Assembly: GCA_947496535.1 (NCBI GenBank)
Contig: CANMDE010000001.1
Span: forward strand, 372,001-436,000
Length of the DNA: 64,000 bases
Direction of reading: 5' to 3'
Source: an uncultured Paracoccaceae bacterium
GTDB taxonomy: Bacteria; Pseudomonadota; Alphaproteobacteria; Rhodobacterales; Rhodobacteraceae
Shown: piece after piece, positions 16,252-25,159 of the stretch
Numbering within the stretch: the first letter of the stretch is position 1
Layout: each line of letters starts with the position of its first letter
Made by a program: the position numbers and the translations under genes
The notes under the pieces: model-generated
The model's input: only the letters and a program-made list of their open reading frames with translations
Database searches by the model: none
Told to the model about the DNA's origin: nothing

Positions 16252-18543
16252 ATGAACAAGGCGATTACGGACGGGATTGTTTTTGCACCACTGCCATTTT
16301 CGGCAGGTCTGGGGGTGTGGTCCAGCGGTGATGGCACACCAGGATCGGACACATATGCGGTGAGCGGATCGGGTGTGTTTGTCGCGGCAGATCAGGATTT
16401 TGCCGGTTGCCTTGAGGTTTTGAAAACCGACCCTGTCGCGCGTGTGCGGTATATGGGTGAAACACCTATTTTGCCGGGTTGTTATCTGAAAATCACCGCG
16501 CGGGTTAAGGCTGTTGCGGGTGATTTGCCATCCGTGCGTATCTCTGGCTGGCCCGGCCTTGCAGGCGGTGGTCAGGCGACCGGGTTGCCGCAGGCGGGCC
16601 AGTCCGTGCAGTTGACCACCTATGGTGAGGTTGTTGAGGTCAGCGCGATTGTCGGCACGGGTGATCGGACCGGGGTTGATCTGCTTTGGCATGGCGCAAG
16701 TTATGGCCATTTCGGTATCGACCTGACTGGGCCGACGGGTGGTCTGATCCGTGTGGATGATATCCAGATTGAGGATGTCACATCAGCCTTTCATCGCAAC
16801 CTGATGTCACTTGTCGATGTGCGTGATTATGGGGCGATTGGCGATGGGGTTACGGACGACTCGGATGCGTTTGAGGCTGCCGATGCTGCTGCCAATGGGC
16901 GTGATGTTCTTGTGTCTGCCGGCAGCTACCGCCTGAGCCAGAGCGTGACGATGGAAAGCAAAGTGCGATTTGAAGGGACGATTGTGCAGGAGCCAGAGTA
17001 TCGTTTTATCCTGCAGCAGGGATACGACTATGACGCCTACTTGGAAGCGTTTGGTAATGAGGAACTTGCCTTTAAGAAGGCGTTTCAGGCGCTGATCAAC
17101 TTTGCTGACCATGAATCGCTGGATCTGAACGGCCGGCGTATTTCACTGACCGAACCGGTTGATATGCAGGCCGCTGATCCGACCAAGAGCAGGTTTGAAA
17201 CGCGCCGGGTGATCCGTAATGGGCAGTTTCAGCCGGTTGACGGGGCGGCGTGGGACCCGACGGTTGTGACGTCCCGCGCCACTTATGCTGCAAGCGATGA
17301 CAAGTCCCTGACCAATGTTCAGAACATTGCCAACGTGCCTGTCGGTGCTCTGGTCGAAGGCAATGGTGTGGGCCGCGAGATTTATGTGACCTCGGTTGAT
17401 GTCAGCGAGGGCACGCTGACGCTGAGCCAGCCAATGTATGATGCGGAAGGCACGCAGGATTTCACGTTTACCCGTTTCAAATACATGATTGATTTTTCGG
17501 GTTATGAAAAATTCAGCCAGTTTGTCTTGGACGACGTCGAGTTTCAGGGCAGCGGGACGGCCAGTGGGATCATGCTTGCCCCCGATGGGTTCACGTTCCA
17601 TCTGCGCGATTGTTTTATCAATCACCCGCGTGATCGTGGCCTTACGTCTGCTGGTCGCGGGTGTCAGGGGATGATGATTGACCGGTGTCAGTTGATATCC
17701 GAAGAGCAGGGCGTCGCCGTGGCGGACCGGACAACGGTTGGGTTCAATGCGAATGCTAATGACGTCAAAATTCGCGACAACCGGGTGAGCAAGTTCAAGC
17801 ATTTCTGTGTGCTCGCGGGGTCGGGTAATTTGATTTCCGGCAATCACTGGTTTCATGGCGATGATGAAGTGAATGGCGTTCGTAAAGGCGGGGTCATCAT
17901 GACGCTGCCCAATCCAAAAAGCGTGTTCACGGGCAATTACTGCGATAATAACTTTATTGAATGGACCAATGAGCATGATAGTTCACCGGCGCTGGGGACG
18001 CAGTTTTCGTTTGGTGGGCTGACGATTACGGGCAATATCTTTACCACGAATGATGTGGCGGACTGGTTTAACTTTATCGTTATCAAGCCCTATGGCCCCA
18101 ACCATTACATCAATGGGTTTTCGGTGGTCAGCAACGTGTTCCGGTCCATCAATGGGTCGATTGACCGGGTTGAACATGTCGATACGACCTTTGCCGATCT
18201 TGATCTGACCCGCACCCGCGATTTGACCTTTTCCGGGAATGTCTATCACGCGGTCAATGAGCCTGCCGCGAACCCCGTCGTTCTGACCCATGGTCAATCG
18301 ACCGCGGCGACGACATGGGTGATGGATACGGATACTGCGCTGCCGTTCGGTGGGATTGCCCGGTTTGTTGATGCGGTCATGCCTGATGGTGCGATTACAA
18401 ACGCATCCGGCAGTCGCGTCTTTGATCAGCCATGGGGCGAGGCGGCGCAGGGTGAGGATGATCGCTTTGTCCATCTGCATTGGTCCGCGCCGGTCAAGGG
18501 CGATGTCCGCTATCAGGTGCGGACGGATGTTGTGACCTCGTAG
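16252..18543 (+). CDS. Parallel beta-helix protein, pectate-lyase/GH28-like
   Basis: The 763-residue product has an N-terminal beta-sandwich-like part (MNKAITDGIVFAPLPFSAGL onward, about 190 residues). Then comes VDVRDYGAIGDGVTDDSDAF near residue 200, the hallmark start of the pectate-lyase_3/GH28-type right-handed beta-helix. Repeated N-rich rungs follow (ISGNHW, FTGNYC, ITGNIF, FSGNVYH). Such proteins cut or bind acidic polysaccharides; phage tailspikes share the fold. No signal peptide is seen, so the location is unclear. The ATG at 16252 has AAGAGG upstream and fits better than one at 16216. A terminator follows. Confidence 0.75.
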   Translation: MNKAITDGIVFAPLPFSAGLGVWSSGDGTPGSDTYAVSGSGVFVAADQDFAGCLEVLKTDPVARVRYMGETPILPGCYLKITARVKAVAGDLPSVRISGWPGLAGGGQATGLPQAGQSVQLTTYGEVVEVSAIVGTGDRTGVDLLWHGASYGHFGIDLTGPTGGLIRVDDIQIEDVTSAFHRNLMSLVDVRDYGAIGDGVTDDSDAFEAADAAANGRDVLVSAGSYRLSQSVTMESKVRFEGTIVQEPEYRFILQQGYDYDAYLEAFGNEELAFKKAFQALINFADHESLDLNGRRISLTEPVDMQAADPTKSRFETRRVIRNGQFQPVDGAAWDPTVVTSRATYAASDDKSLTNVQNIANVPVGALVEGNGVGREIYVTSVDVSEGTLTLSQPMYDAEGTQDFTFTRFKYMIDFSGYEKFSQFVLDDVEFQGSGTASGIMLAPDGFTFHLRDCFINHPRDRGLTSAGRGCQGMMIDRCQLISEEQGVAVADRTTVGFNANANDVKIRDNRVSKFKHFCVLAGSGNLISGNHWFHGDDEVNGVRKGGVIMTLPNPKSVFTGNYCDNNFIEWTNEHDSSPALGTQFSFGGLTITGNIFTTNDVADWFNFIVIKPYGPNHYINGFSVVSNVFRSINGSIDRVEHVDTTFADLDLTRTRDLTFSGNVYHAVNEPAANPVVLTHGQSTAATTWVMDTDTALPFGGIARFVDAVMPDGAITNASGSRVFDQPWGEAAQGEDDRFVHLHWSAPVKGDVRYQVRTDVVTS

Positions 18544-18560
18544 GGTATAGATTTTCGTGA

Positions 18561-18590
18561 AGAGGGGGCCTTGCTGGCTCCCTCTTTCAT
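18561..18590 (+). terminator. Terminator after the beta-helix gene
   Basis: AGAGGGGGCC and GGCTCCCTCT form a 10-bp stem with one G-T pair and a TTGCT loop, followed by TTCATTTG. The T tract is short but the stem is strong. Confidence 0.75.
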
Positions 18591-18715
18591 TTGTGACACT
18601 GCCCGATTTTTAGGCAGACCGCGCTTGAGACACGCAAACTCCGGGTGGGCTTGATGCTCTGCTCTGGCCAAGGCCATCATTTCATTGGCAATCTGCGGCG
18701 AACGAAGCTGCCCGG

Positions 18716-19555
18716 ATGAATGTCATTACTTACGCCAGCGAAATTCGATCCGACACCGCCGCGCCGGTAGTCCCCCGTGCCAAGGGTGCGTTGCGGCTGG
18801 CTGCAAAGCGGCGCGGCAATGAGACCGTCATTGACGATCTGCGGCAGGAAGGTTCATTGAAGGCGCTTTTCCCGCGCGTACGCGGTGATGCCCTGCAGGC
18901 TGTGTTCCTGAATACTGCCGGTGGACTGACCGGCGGTGACCACATGCAGATGGCTGTGTCCGCCGGGCAGGGTGCGCATGTTGTGCTGTCATCCCAGGCG
19001 GCCGAAAGGGCGTATCTGGCCCAGACAGGGCAAGTGGCCCGGAGCGATGTGACGCTGGATGTGGCCGCCGGTGGGCGTATCGATTGGTTGCCGCAGGAGA
19101 CCATTTTTTTTGATGGTGCGGCGCTCGACCGGACCTTGACGGTCCTGCTCGCAGCTGATGCGACGGCACTGGTTGTTGAGCCGGTTATTTTCGGTCGCAC
19201 GGCTATGGGTGAGACCGTCCATGATCTGCGTTGGACTGATCAGTGGCGGGTGTGGCGCGACGGCCGATTGGTTTTTGCTGATGCCGTTCGGATGTTGGGT
19301 GATGCGGATGAAATGCTGCGCCGCAAAGCGATTGCGGCAGGTGCTGGTGCCATGGCCACGGTCATGTTGGCGGGGCCGCAGGCGCAAGCAATGATTGGTT
19401 TTGACTGGCCGGAAAGCTGCGGTGCCAGCCTTATCGCCGATGATGTACTGTTGGCCCGTTTTGTCGCCAAAGACGGTTTTGCCCTGCGCCGCGATTTGAT
19501 ACCAGTGATAGAGGCGCTTTCAGACGCGCCGCTGCCCCGTGTTTGGAGATTGTAA
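18716..19555 (+). CDS. ureD: Urease accessory protein UreD
   Basis: UreD (UreH) binds the urease apoprotein and with UreF and UreG helps to insert nickel. The 279-residue product has the family features KGALRLAAKRRGNETVIDDLRQEG, LFPR, FLNTAGGLTGGDHMQM (about residues 63-78), SSQAAERAYL and FDGAALDRTLTV. It heads the cluster and ureA follows 3 nt after its stop. The spacer from the preceding terminator (18591-18715) shows no clear promoter or nitrogen-control site. Confidence 0.95.
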   Translation: MNVITYASEIRSDTAAPVVPRAKGALRLAAKRRGNETVIDDLRQEGSLKALFPRVRGDALQAVFLNTAGGLTGGDHMQMAVSAGQGAHVVLSSQAAERAYLAQTGQVARSDVTLDVAAGGRIDWLPQETIFFDGAALDRTLTVLLAADATALVVEPVIFGRTAMGETVHDLRWTDQWRVWRDGRLVFADAVRMLGDADEMLRRKAIAAGAGAMATVMLAGPQAQAMIGFDWPESCGASLIADDVLLARFVAKDGFALRRDLIPVIEALSDAPLPRVWRL

Positions 19556-19558
19556 CCC

Positions 19559-19861
19559 ATGCAACTGACCCCCCGCGAAAAAGACAAACTGCTGATCTCG
19601 ATGGCCGCCGAGGTTGCGCGCAAAAGGCTCGCCCGTGGTGTGAAGCTGAACCACCCGGAAGCAATTGCGCTGATCAGTGATGCGGTTGTGGAGGGGGCTC
19701 GGGATGGAAGGTCCGTGGCTGACATGATGGAAGCGGGTGCGAAGGTCATTACCCGCGATCAGGTGATGGACGGCATCGCCGACATGATCCACGAGGTACA
19801 GGTGGAAGCGACGTTTCCCGATGGTACCAAGCTGGTGACGGTGCATGATCCGATCCGTTGA
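19559..19861 (+). CDS. ureA: Urease gamma subunit
   Basis: The smallest structural subunit of urease, 100 residues: [44 protein letters not shown], and the end [17 protein letters not shown]. Length and motifs are standard. It follows ureD at 3 nt and precedes ureB by 39 nt. Confidence 0.98.
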   Translation: MQLTPREKDKLLISMAAEVARKRLARGVKLNHPEAIALISDAVVEGARDGRSVADMMEAGAKVITRDQVMDGIADMIHEVQVEATFPDGTKLVTVHDPIR

Positions 19862-19900
19862 ATTTGAGTTTTTTGGCCAAGATGAAGAGGGAGCGTTGCG

Positions 19901-20206
19901 ATGAAACCGGGTGAAGTGATCGTGGCTGACGGTGAAATCACGCTCAATGCCGATGCGGAAGCGATAACGCTTGAGGTGGCCAATACTGGGGACCGTCCGG
20001 TGCAGGTCGGATCACATTTTCATTTTGCCGAGACGAACAGTGCGCTCGAATTTGATCGTGATGCCGCCCATGGGATGCGCCTGGATATTGCTGCCGGAAC
20101 GGCCGTCAGGTTTGAACCGGGACAAAGGCGCGAGGTGTCGCTGATCCCGATGTCGGGTGCGCGGCGTGTCTTTGGATTCAATGGTAAGGTGATGGGGGAT
20201 TTGTGA
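19901..20206 (+). CDS. ureB: Urease beta subunit
   Basis: Structural subunit of 101 residues: [51 protein letters not shown], and [24 protein letters not shown], all matching UreB. AGGGAGCG precedes the ATG. Its TGA overlaps the GTG start of the next gene (GTGA), an unusual position because ureC normally follows directly. Confidence 0.98.
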   Translation: MKPGEVIVADGEITLNADAEAITLEVANTGDRPVQVGSHFHFAETNSALEFDRDAAHGMRLDIAAGTAVRFEPGQRREVSLIPMSGARRVFGFNGKVMGDL

Positions 20207-20652
20207 GCAAGCCGGTCATCATCAGCCACTACTATGACGCATCACCGGACGCCGTTTGGCATATGGCGACCGACTTTTCCTGCTTTGCTGAAGCCATGAA
20301 AGGTATCGCGACATTTGAGGGGATGCCAACCAAAGGCAGCCTGAGCGCGGGTGACGTCTTTGATGTGAAAGTTCGCTTGTTTGGGTGGATGCCACCAATG
20401 GACTATCACATGGAACTATCGGAATACGATCCTGAAGCGCGCCGGTTTCGCAGCATAGAGAATGGCGGGGCAATTCGCAGCTGGGTTCATGTGCTCACCG
20501 TGACGCCCGACGGGGACGGCGCCCGGTTGACAGATCATGTCACGATCGACGCAGGCTTATCGACTGTTGTCATGCGGCTGTGGGCCCGGTTCGTTTACAA
20601 TCGAAGACACGCTCCGCGGGTGCGGATGCTTTCTGATCTAAAGGAGGCTTAG
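20203..20652 (+). CDS. SRPBCC-family protein inside the urease operon
   Basis: The 149-residue product resembles the START-like SRPBCC fold (polyketide cyclase type). The pattern is [21 protein letters not shown] at the N-terminus, [23 protein letters not shown], then [23 protein letters not shown] and a C-terminal helix with RRHAPRVRM. Such domains bind hydrophobic ligands. It starts with GTG overlapping the ureB stop and its stop directly abuts the ureC start. It is therefore translated with the structural subunits, but no role in urease is established. Confidence 0.8.
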   Translation: MSKPVIISHYYDASPDAVWHMATDFSCFAEAMKGIATFEGMPTKGSLSAGDVFDVKVRLFGWMPPMDYHMELSEYDPEARRFRSIENGGAIRSWVHVLTVTPDGDGARLTDHVTIDAGLSTVVMRLWARFVYNRRHAPRVRMLSDLKEA

Positions 20653-22413
20653 ATGCCCGCAAGAATTGATCGCCGAGACTATGCCGCCATGTTTGGCCCC
20701 ACTGTGGGCGACCGGGTGCGTTTGGCTGATACCGATCTGATCATCGAGGTCGAGCGAGATTTGACCGCCGAAAATGCTGGTGCTTCATCGACTGGTGGTT
20801 CTGGCACCAATGCTTTGCTTTATGGCGAAGAGGTCAAGTTTGGTGGAGGTAAGGTGATCCGCGACGGGATGGGTCAGTCTCAGGTGACGCGTGCTGACGG
20901 GGCTGTTGATACAGTTATTACCAATGCGCTGATTGTTGACTGGACCGGGATCATCAAGGCCGATGTGGGCCTCAAGAATGGTAAGATCGTCAAGATCGGC
21001 AAGGCGGGCAACCCTGATACGCAGCCCGGTGTGGATATTATCGTGGGGCCGGGGACCGAGGCGATCGCCGGTGAGGGCAAAATTCTGACTGCTGGTGGTA
21101 TCGACAGCCATATCCATTTCATCTGCCCTCAGCAGATCGAAGATGCGCTTCACTCCGGGCTGACCACCATGATTGGTGGCGGCACCGGGCCTGCCCATGG
21201 GACGTTGGCAACGACCTGTACGCCTGGGCCTTGGCACATCATGTCGATGATGGGTGCGGCAGAGGCGTTTCCGATGAACTTGTGTTTTGCTGGCAAGGGC
21301 AATGCCTCGCTGCCTGCCCCGTTGGAGGAACAGGTGCGTGCGGGTGCAGCCTGTCTGAAACTGCATGAGGATTGGGGCACGACCCCGGCGGCCATTGATA
21401 ACTGCCTTACGGTTGCTGATGCGATGGATGTGCAGGTGATGATCCACACCGATACGCTGAACGAAAGCGGTTTCGTGGAAAACACCGTAGCTGCCATGAA
21501 AGGCCGCACTATTCATGCCTTCCATACCGAAGGGGCGGGTGGGGGCCATGCTCCGGATATCATCAGGATTTGCGGTGAAGAGCATGTGATCCCATCGTCG
21601 ACGAACCCGACCCGGCCTTTCACCGTGAATACCGTGGATGAGCATCTGGATATGCTGATGGTCTGCCACCATCTGGACAAATCAATCCCTGAGGATGTGG
21701 CCTTTGCTGAAAGCCGTATTCGGCGCGAGACAATCGCGGCTGAGGATATCCTGCATGATATGGGCGCGTTTTCGATCATCGCGTCCGATAGCCAGGCTAT
21801 GGGCCGTGTGGGTGAGGTGATCATCCGCACCTGGCAGACCGCCCATAAGATGAAGGTCCAGCGGGGGAAATTGTCCGAAGAGACTGGCGATAACGACAAT
21901 CTGCGCGTTCGTCGCTATGTGGCGAAATATACGATTAATCCGGCGATTGCGCATGGGATTTCAACTCATGTTGGATCGGTCGAAGAAGGCAAACGTGCTG
22001 ATCTGGTGCTTTGGGACCCCGCCTTTTTTGGCGTGAAGCCCGAAATGGTGCTGATGGGTGGCGCGATCACTGTGGCGCAGATGGGTGATCCGAATGCGTC
22101 GATTCCGACGCCGCAACCGGTTTATTCCCGTCCGATGTTCGGGGCTTACGGTGTGACCCGGTGTGCGACGAGCGTGACATTTGCATCGGCTGCTGCGGTC
22201 GAGGCAGGTGTGGCTGAGCGTTATTCGTTGACCAAGGATGTCGTGGCAGTGAAGAATACACGGGGCATTGGGAAGCGGGATCTCAAACTGAATGACGCGC
22301 TGCCCAAGGTTGAGGTCAACCCGGAAACTTACGAGGTCCGCGCCGATGGGGAATTGCTGACATGTCAGCCAGCGGAAGAACTGCCCATGGCGCAGCGATA
22401 TTTTCTGTTTTGA
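20653..22413 (+). CDS. ureC: Urease alpha subunit (catalytic)
   Basis: The nickel-containing subunit that hydrolyses urea. Seen: [14 protein letters not shown], the carbamylated lysine in KLHEDWG (residue 236), [25 protein letters not shown] and [20 protein letters not shown] with the mobile-flap cysteine and histidine. The product is 586 residues, against about 567-570 usual. An extra Ser/Gly/Ala/Asn-rich stretch (about residues 38-56) sits between VERDLT and [10 protein letters not shown], and the later lysine is shifted by the same amount. All active-site motifs look intact. Confidence 0.98.
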   Translation: MPARIDRRDYAAMFGPTVGDRVRLADTDLIIEVERDLTAENAGASSTGGSGTNALLYGEEVKFGGGKVIRDGMGQSQVTRADGAVDTVITNALIVDWTGIIKADVGLKNGKIVKIGKAGNPDTQPGVDIIVGPGTEAIAGEGKILTAGGIDSHIHFICPQQIEDALHSGLTTMIGGGTGPAHGTLATTCTPGPWHIMSMMGAAEAFPMNLCFAGKGNASLPAPLEEQVRAGAACLKLHEDWGTTPAAIDNCLTVADAMDVQVMIHTDTLNESGFVENTVAAMKGRTIHAFHTEGAGGGHAPDIIRICGEEHVIPSSTNPTRPFTVNTVDEHLDMLMVCHHLDKSIPEDVAFAESRIRRETIAAEDILHDMGAFSIIASDSQAMGRVGEVIIRTWQTAHKMKVQRGKLSEETGDNDNLRVRRYVAKYTINPAIAHGISTHVGSVEEGKRADLVLWDPAFFGVKPEMVLMGGAITVAQMGDPNASIPTPQPVYSRPMFGAYGVTRCATSVTFASAAAVEAGVAERYSLTKDVVAVKNTRGIGKRDLKLNDALPKVEVNPETYEVRADGELLTCQPAEELPMAQRYFLF

Positions 22414-22499
22414 TGCCGGACAAGAATATTGCCACCAAAGAGACCGCGCAGGCATCGTCAGATGACCGTAGAAGCCGCCGTGCTAAGAAATGTTGCTAA
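22413..22499 (+). CDS. Short ORF coupled to ureC (28 aa)
   Basis: A 28-codon frame, [20 protein letters not shown] onward with a basic Cys-Cys end, starts on the last base of the ureC stop (TGATG). That overlap would couple its translation. It matches no family I know and may be chance or the remnant of a longer gene. Confidence 0.25.
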   Translation: MPDKNIATKETAQASSDDRRSRRAKKCC

Positions 22500-22620
22500 A
22501 CAGGACGTTACCAATGCGTTGGGCGCATAGTCGCTTTGCAGGATGGTCTGTTGTGGCATCGTGGATGTGCCCCTAACTTCGGACACGGGAGGAATGAAAT
22601 AGAATTGAAAGATACTTCCC

Positions 22621-22845
22621 ATGGCCTACCACGCCGACAACACACTGATTTCGACCCGAGAGACTTTGATCGAGTTGGTGACCCTACCATTCCGCAGCTT
22701 TGGCCGCTTGATCGCGTTTCTGGCCGAAAACAACGGCTACGCTGACCGCGCGCGTGCTATTTCCGAGATGACCGACGAGCAGCTTGCTGCACAGGGTCTG
22801 ACCCGGGCTGATGCCGTCATCAAAGCGTTCGGTCGCTATATGTAG
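22621..22845 (+). CDS. DUF1127-like small protein
   Basis: The 74-residue product MAYHADNTLISTRETLIELV ends with ISEMTDEQLAAQGLTRADAVIKAFGRYM. That ending is the helical DUF1127-type signature common in Rhodobacteraceae, where members are linked to RNA turnover and stress in a few species. An in-frame stop lies just upstream, so this ATG is the only start. The better ribosome site (GGGAGGA) lies 28 nt upstream and precedes a two-codon frame ATG AAA TAG. It lies between ureC and ureE. Confidence 0.75.
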   Translation: MAYHADNTLISTRETLIELVTLPFRSFGRLIAFLAENNGYADRARAISEMTDEQLAAQGLTRADAVIKAFGRYM

Positions 22846-22910
22846 GCTATCTTGACGGTCGGCCATGACCCTTGTTGCGCATTCGGCTGTCGCATACGCC
22901 GCCATCTGCG

Positions 22911-23006
22911 GATCATGTTGTGCGGCTGTCCTACGACGCGCGGCTGTTTCGCCGCAAACGATCGACCACTGAAAATGGAATCGCGTTTCTGTCGGCAAGC
23001 CGCTGA
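22911..23006 (+). pseudogene. Degenerate fragment of a second ureE-like gene
   Basis: In one frame this stretch reads DHVVRLSYDARLFRRKRS, then TTENGIAFLSASR and a stop. It parallels residues 21-43 of the intact UreE (LTYDARLLRRKR, then VTDEGEPFLVD): ten of the twelve residues in the RRKR block are identical. Upstream the frame is closed by a stop at 22866 and there is no start codon in a sensible place. It is probably the dead N-terminal part of another ureE copy, located 0.7 kb before the intact gene. Confidence 0.65.
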
Positions 23007-23092
23007 TTTCAGGGTGCTTAGGGCATCTTGGGGTCTGGCGGCTTTCCGGGAACGCCGCTAGGCTCTGGTCCTGTATTTGATGGGATTGGATT

Positions 23093-23686
23093 ATGCTTCT
23101 GCGTTCTGTTTTGATTTTTTTGGCGGCCACACCGGCGGTCGCAAAATGCCCGGTGAAAGACGACCTTTTCGCGGGTGGGATTGAAGTACGCTGGGACGAC
23201 GACACCGTTGAGGTATACCGCGACATTGGCGGGGGGCTGGTGCAGACCGAATCTGTTTATGGGGATGGCTACGTCAGTCGACTGAAGCTTGCCAAAGGTG
23301 TCTACGTTGCAGAACTTGTGGACCTGAATGACGGCGTTCTCGATCTGGATAGTGTTGTGATGTATCGCTATCCCATGGCTGCCGAAGATATGCCGCTGCC
23401 AGAGGCGAATGGTCAATGGCGCGTACATACGACCTATACCGACACCTATGAGAGCTATAAGGAAACCCAGACGCATATCTGGGGGGCAGAGCAAACCGTA
23501 ACTTATGGCGATTGCACTTATGCTGTCATCCCCGGTCGGCTTGAATACCGCAGTGATCACTATAATCACGATGAGGGTATCCATTATGTGTCGGAACTGG
23601 GGATTGGTTTGCTGACCTCCTACAAAGATGATGAATATCCAGAGCCTGACATTTACACCGTCACCGGTATCAGGGCGTTGCGCTGA
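23093..23686 (+). CDS. Exported hypothetical protein in the urease cluster
   Basis: The 197-residue product has a signal peptide (MLLRSVLIFLAATPAVAKCP) and a beta-rich acidic body with four cysteines outside it or near its end, including KCPVKDD and YGDCTYAVIPGRLEYRSD. No known domain was recognised. It lies between ureC and ureE, with its stop overlapping the ureE start region by one base, so it is likely co-transcribed with ureE. A role in urease or nickel handling is not shown. Confidence 0.7.
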   Translation: MLLRSVLIFLAATPAVAKCPVKDDLFAGGIEVRWDDDTVEVYRDIGGGLVQTESVYGDGYVSRLKLAKGVYVAELVDLNDGVLDLDSVVMYRYPMAAEDMPLPEANGQWRVHTTYTDTYESYKETQTHIWGAEQTVTYGDCTYAVIPGRLEYRSDHYNHDEGIHYVSELGIGLLTSYKDDEYPEPDIYTVTGIRALR

Positions 23687-24141
23687 TGGTTGTGACGGCC
23701 CATCAGGTTGCGACTGAGGCTGCCGATCCGGTCGACTACTGTTCGCTGACCTATGATGCTCGGCTTTTGCGGCGCAAGCGGTTGGTAACGGATGAGGGTG
23801 AGCCCTTTTTGGTGGATTTGCCGCAGACAATGTCGGTGAACGCTGGCGATGCGTTTGTTTTGGAGGATGGCCGCCACGTTGCCGTGCGCGCTGCCGATGA
23901 GCCGTTGATGCGCGTGACTGGTGATCTGGTTCGGCTTGCTTGGCATGTCGGCAATCGTCATGCCCCCTGCGCAATCGAAGAGGATGCACTGATCGTGCAA
24001 CGCGAAAAGGTCATGCGCGCGATGCTGGAGCAGTTGGGTGCTGTTGTGACGGATTTTGAGGGGCCGTTTACTCCGGAGGGCGGGGCTTATGGTCATGGCC
24101 GCACGATGGGCCACGATCACAGCCATTCCCATGCGCACTGA
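23686..24141 (+). CDS. ureE: Urease accessory protein UreE (nickel metallochaperone)
   Basis: UreE delivers nickel to the UreDFG-apourease complex. The 151-residue product has the N-terminal domain with LTYDARLLRRKRLV and the metal-binding region near LAWHVGNRHAPCAIEEDALIVQ. The C-terminal tail is His-rich (GHGRTMGHDHSHSHAH) and probably stores nickel. The start ATG overlaps the stop of the preceding gene, and the 3' end overlaps ureF by 11 bp. Confidence 0.93.
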   Translation: MVVTAHQVATEAADPVDYCSLTYDARLLRRKRLVTDEGEPFLVDLPQTMSVNAGDAFVLEDGRHVAVRAADEPLMRVTGDLVRLAWHVGNRHAPCAIEEDALIVQREKVMRAMLEQLGAVVTDFEGPFTPEGGAYGHGRTMGHDHSHSHAH

Positions 24142-24766
24142 TCACCTGCTGACCCTGACCCAATGGTTATCCCCGGCCTATCCCGTGGGTGCATTCGCTT
24201 GGTCACACGGTTTGGAACGCGCTGTAAGTCGTGGGGATGTCACGGATTCTGAAAGCCTAGCTGATTGGCTAAGTGCGGTTCTGGAATATGGGGCGGGGCG
24301 GTCGGATGCGATTTTGCTTTGTGCTGCGCACGGTGCCGCGGATGTGACGGAGATTGCGGATCTGGCTGCTGCTCTGGCGCCATCGCTAGAGCGTCGTATG
24401 GAGACAATGCAGCAGGGGGCAGCTTTTGCAGCCACGACGCGAGCAGTTTGGGGGCTTGATCTGCCCGATATGGCCTATCCGGTTGCTGTGGGTCGGGCCG
24501 CTGGATTGAAAGAACTGCCGGTGGAGCCGGTGGCACAGGTCTGGCTTCAGTCTTTTGCCAGCAATCTTGTGCAAGCGGCACAGCGGTTGATGCCGGTTGG
24601 ACAGACTGAGGGGCAACGTGTTTTGGCGGGTTTGGCGCCGCTTTGTGCTAAAATTGGGGCTGGGGCAGTGAATGCGTCGGTTGGCGATATTGGCTCGGCC
24701 ACCTTTGCCGTTGATATCGCTTCGATGCAGCATGAGGCGGATTTTCCGCGTATATTCAGATCATGA
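24131..24766 (+). CDS. ureF: Urease accessory protein UreF
   Basis: UreF activates the GTPase cycle of UreG during nickel insertion. The 211-residue product starts MRTDHLLTLTQWLSPAYPVG, with FAWSHGLERAVSRGDV typical of UreF, and later VQAAQRLMPVGQTEGQRVL. The frame stays open further upstream inside ureE, but the ATG at 24131, overlapping the ureE end, matches the family start. The next gene overlaps its stop by 4 nt. Confidence 0.94.
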   Translation: MRTDHLLTLTQWLSPAYPVGAFAWSHGLERAVSRGDVTDSESLADWLSAVLEYGAGRSDAILLCAAHGAADVTEIADLAAALAPSLERRMETMQQGAAFAATTRAVWGLDLPDMAYPVAVGRAAGLKELPVEPVAQVWLQSFASNLVQAAQRLMPVGQTEGQRVLAGLAPLCAKIGAGAVNASVGDIGSATFAVDIASMQHEADFPRIFRS

Positions 24767-25158
24767 CTTTGTTGATTACCTTCGTTCTGCTGGCCATCGC
24801 CGCCATTCATGCGCTTTGGGCACTGGAAATATGGTGGCCGATCAGGGACGAAGAAAAGCTGGCCCGTACTGTCGTTGGTGCGGCGGACGTGACACGAATG
24901 CCCGGCCCGATCCCGACCTGGCTGGTGGTGGCTGGGATTTTGATCTTGGTGCTTTTCCTATGGCTGCCCGCCGGTTTGCTGCGTCAGATCGTGCTTGGTT
25001 TTGCGGCGGCAGTTTTCGTATTGCGGGGTTTGATCGCCTATACGAAAAAGTGGCGGCGAATGACGCCTGAAGAACCGTTTGCCACTTATGACCGACGCTA
25101 TTATGCGCCGTTATGTCTGGCCCTTGGGGCCGGTCTGATCATTGTAGGAGTGCTTTGA
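24763..25158 (+). CDS. DUF3995-like membrane protein
   Basis: The 131-residue product has about four transmembrane segments: [50 protein letters not shown] and [18 protein letters not shown]. Between them lies [13 protein letters not shown], a pattern of the DUF3995 family. It overlaps ureF by 4 nt and precedes ureG by 1 nt, so it is embedded in the urease operon. A transport role for urea or nickel would be a guess. Confidence 0.75.
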   Translation: MTLLITFVLLAIAAIHALWALEIWWPIRDEEKLARTVVGAADVTRMPGPIPTWLVVAGILILVLFLWLPAGLLRQIVLGFAAAVFVLRGLIAYTKKWRRMTPEEPFATYDRRYYAPLCLALGAGLIIVGVL

Positions 25159-25159
25159 T

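Noticed and set aside
22594..22602. Two-codon frame ATG AAA TAG after a strong GGGAGGA
   Set aside because: Too short to call a gene; it may only mark a displaced ribosome site for the DUF1127-like gene.
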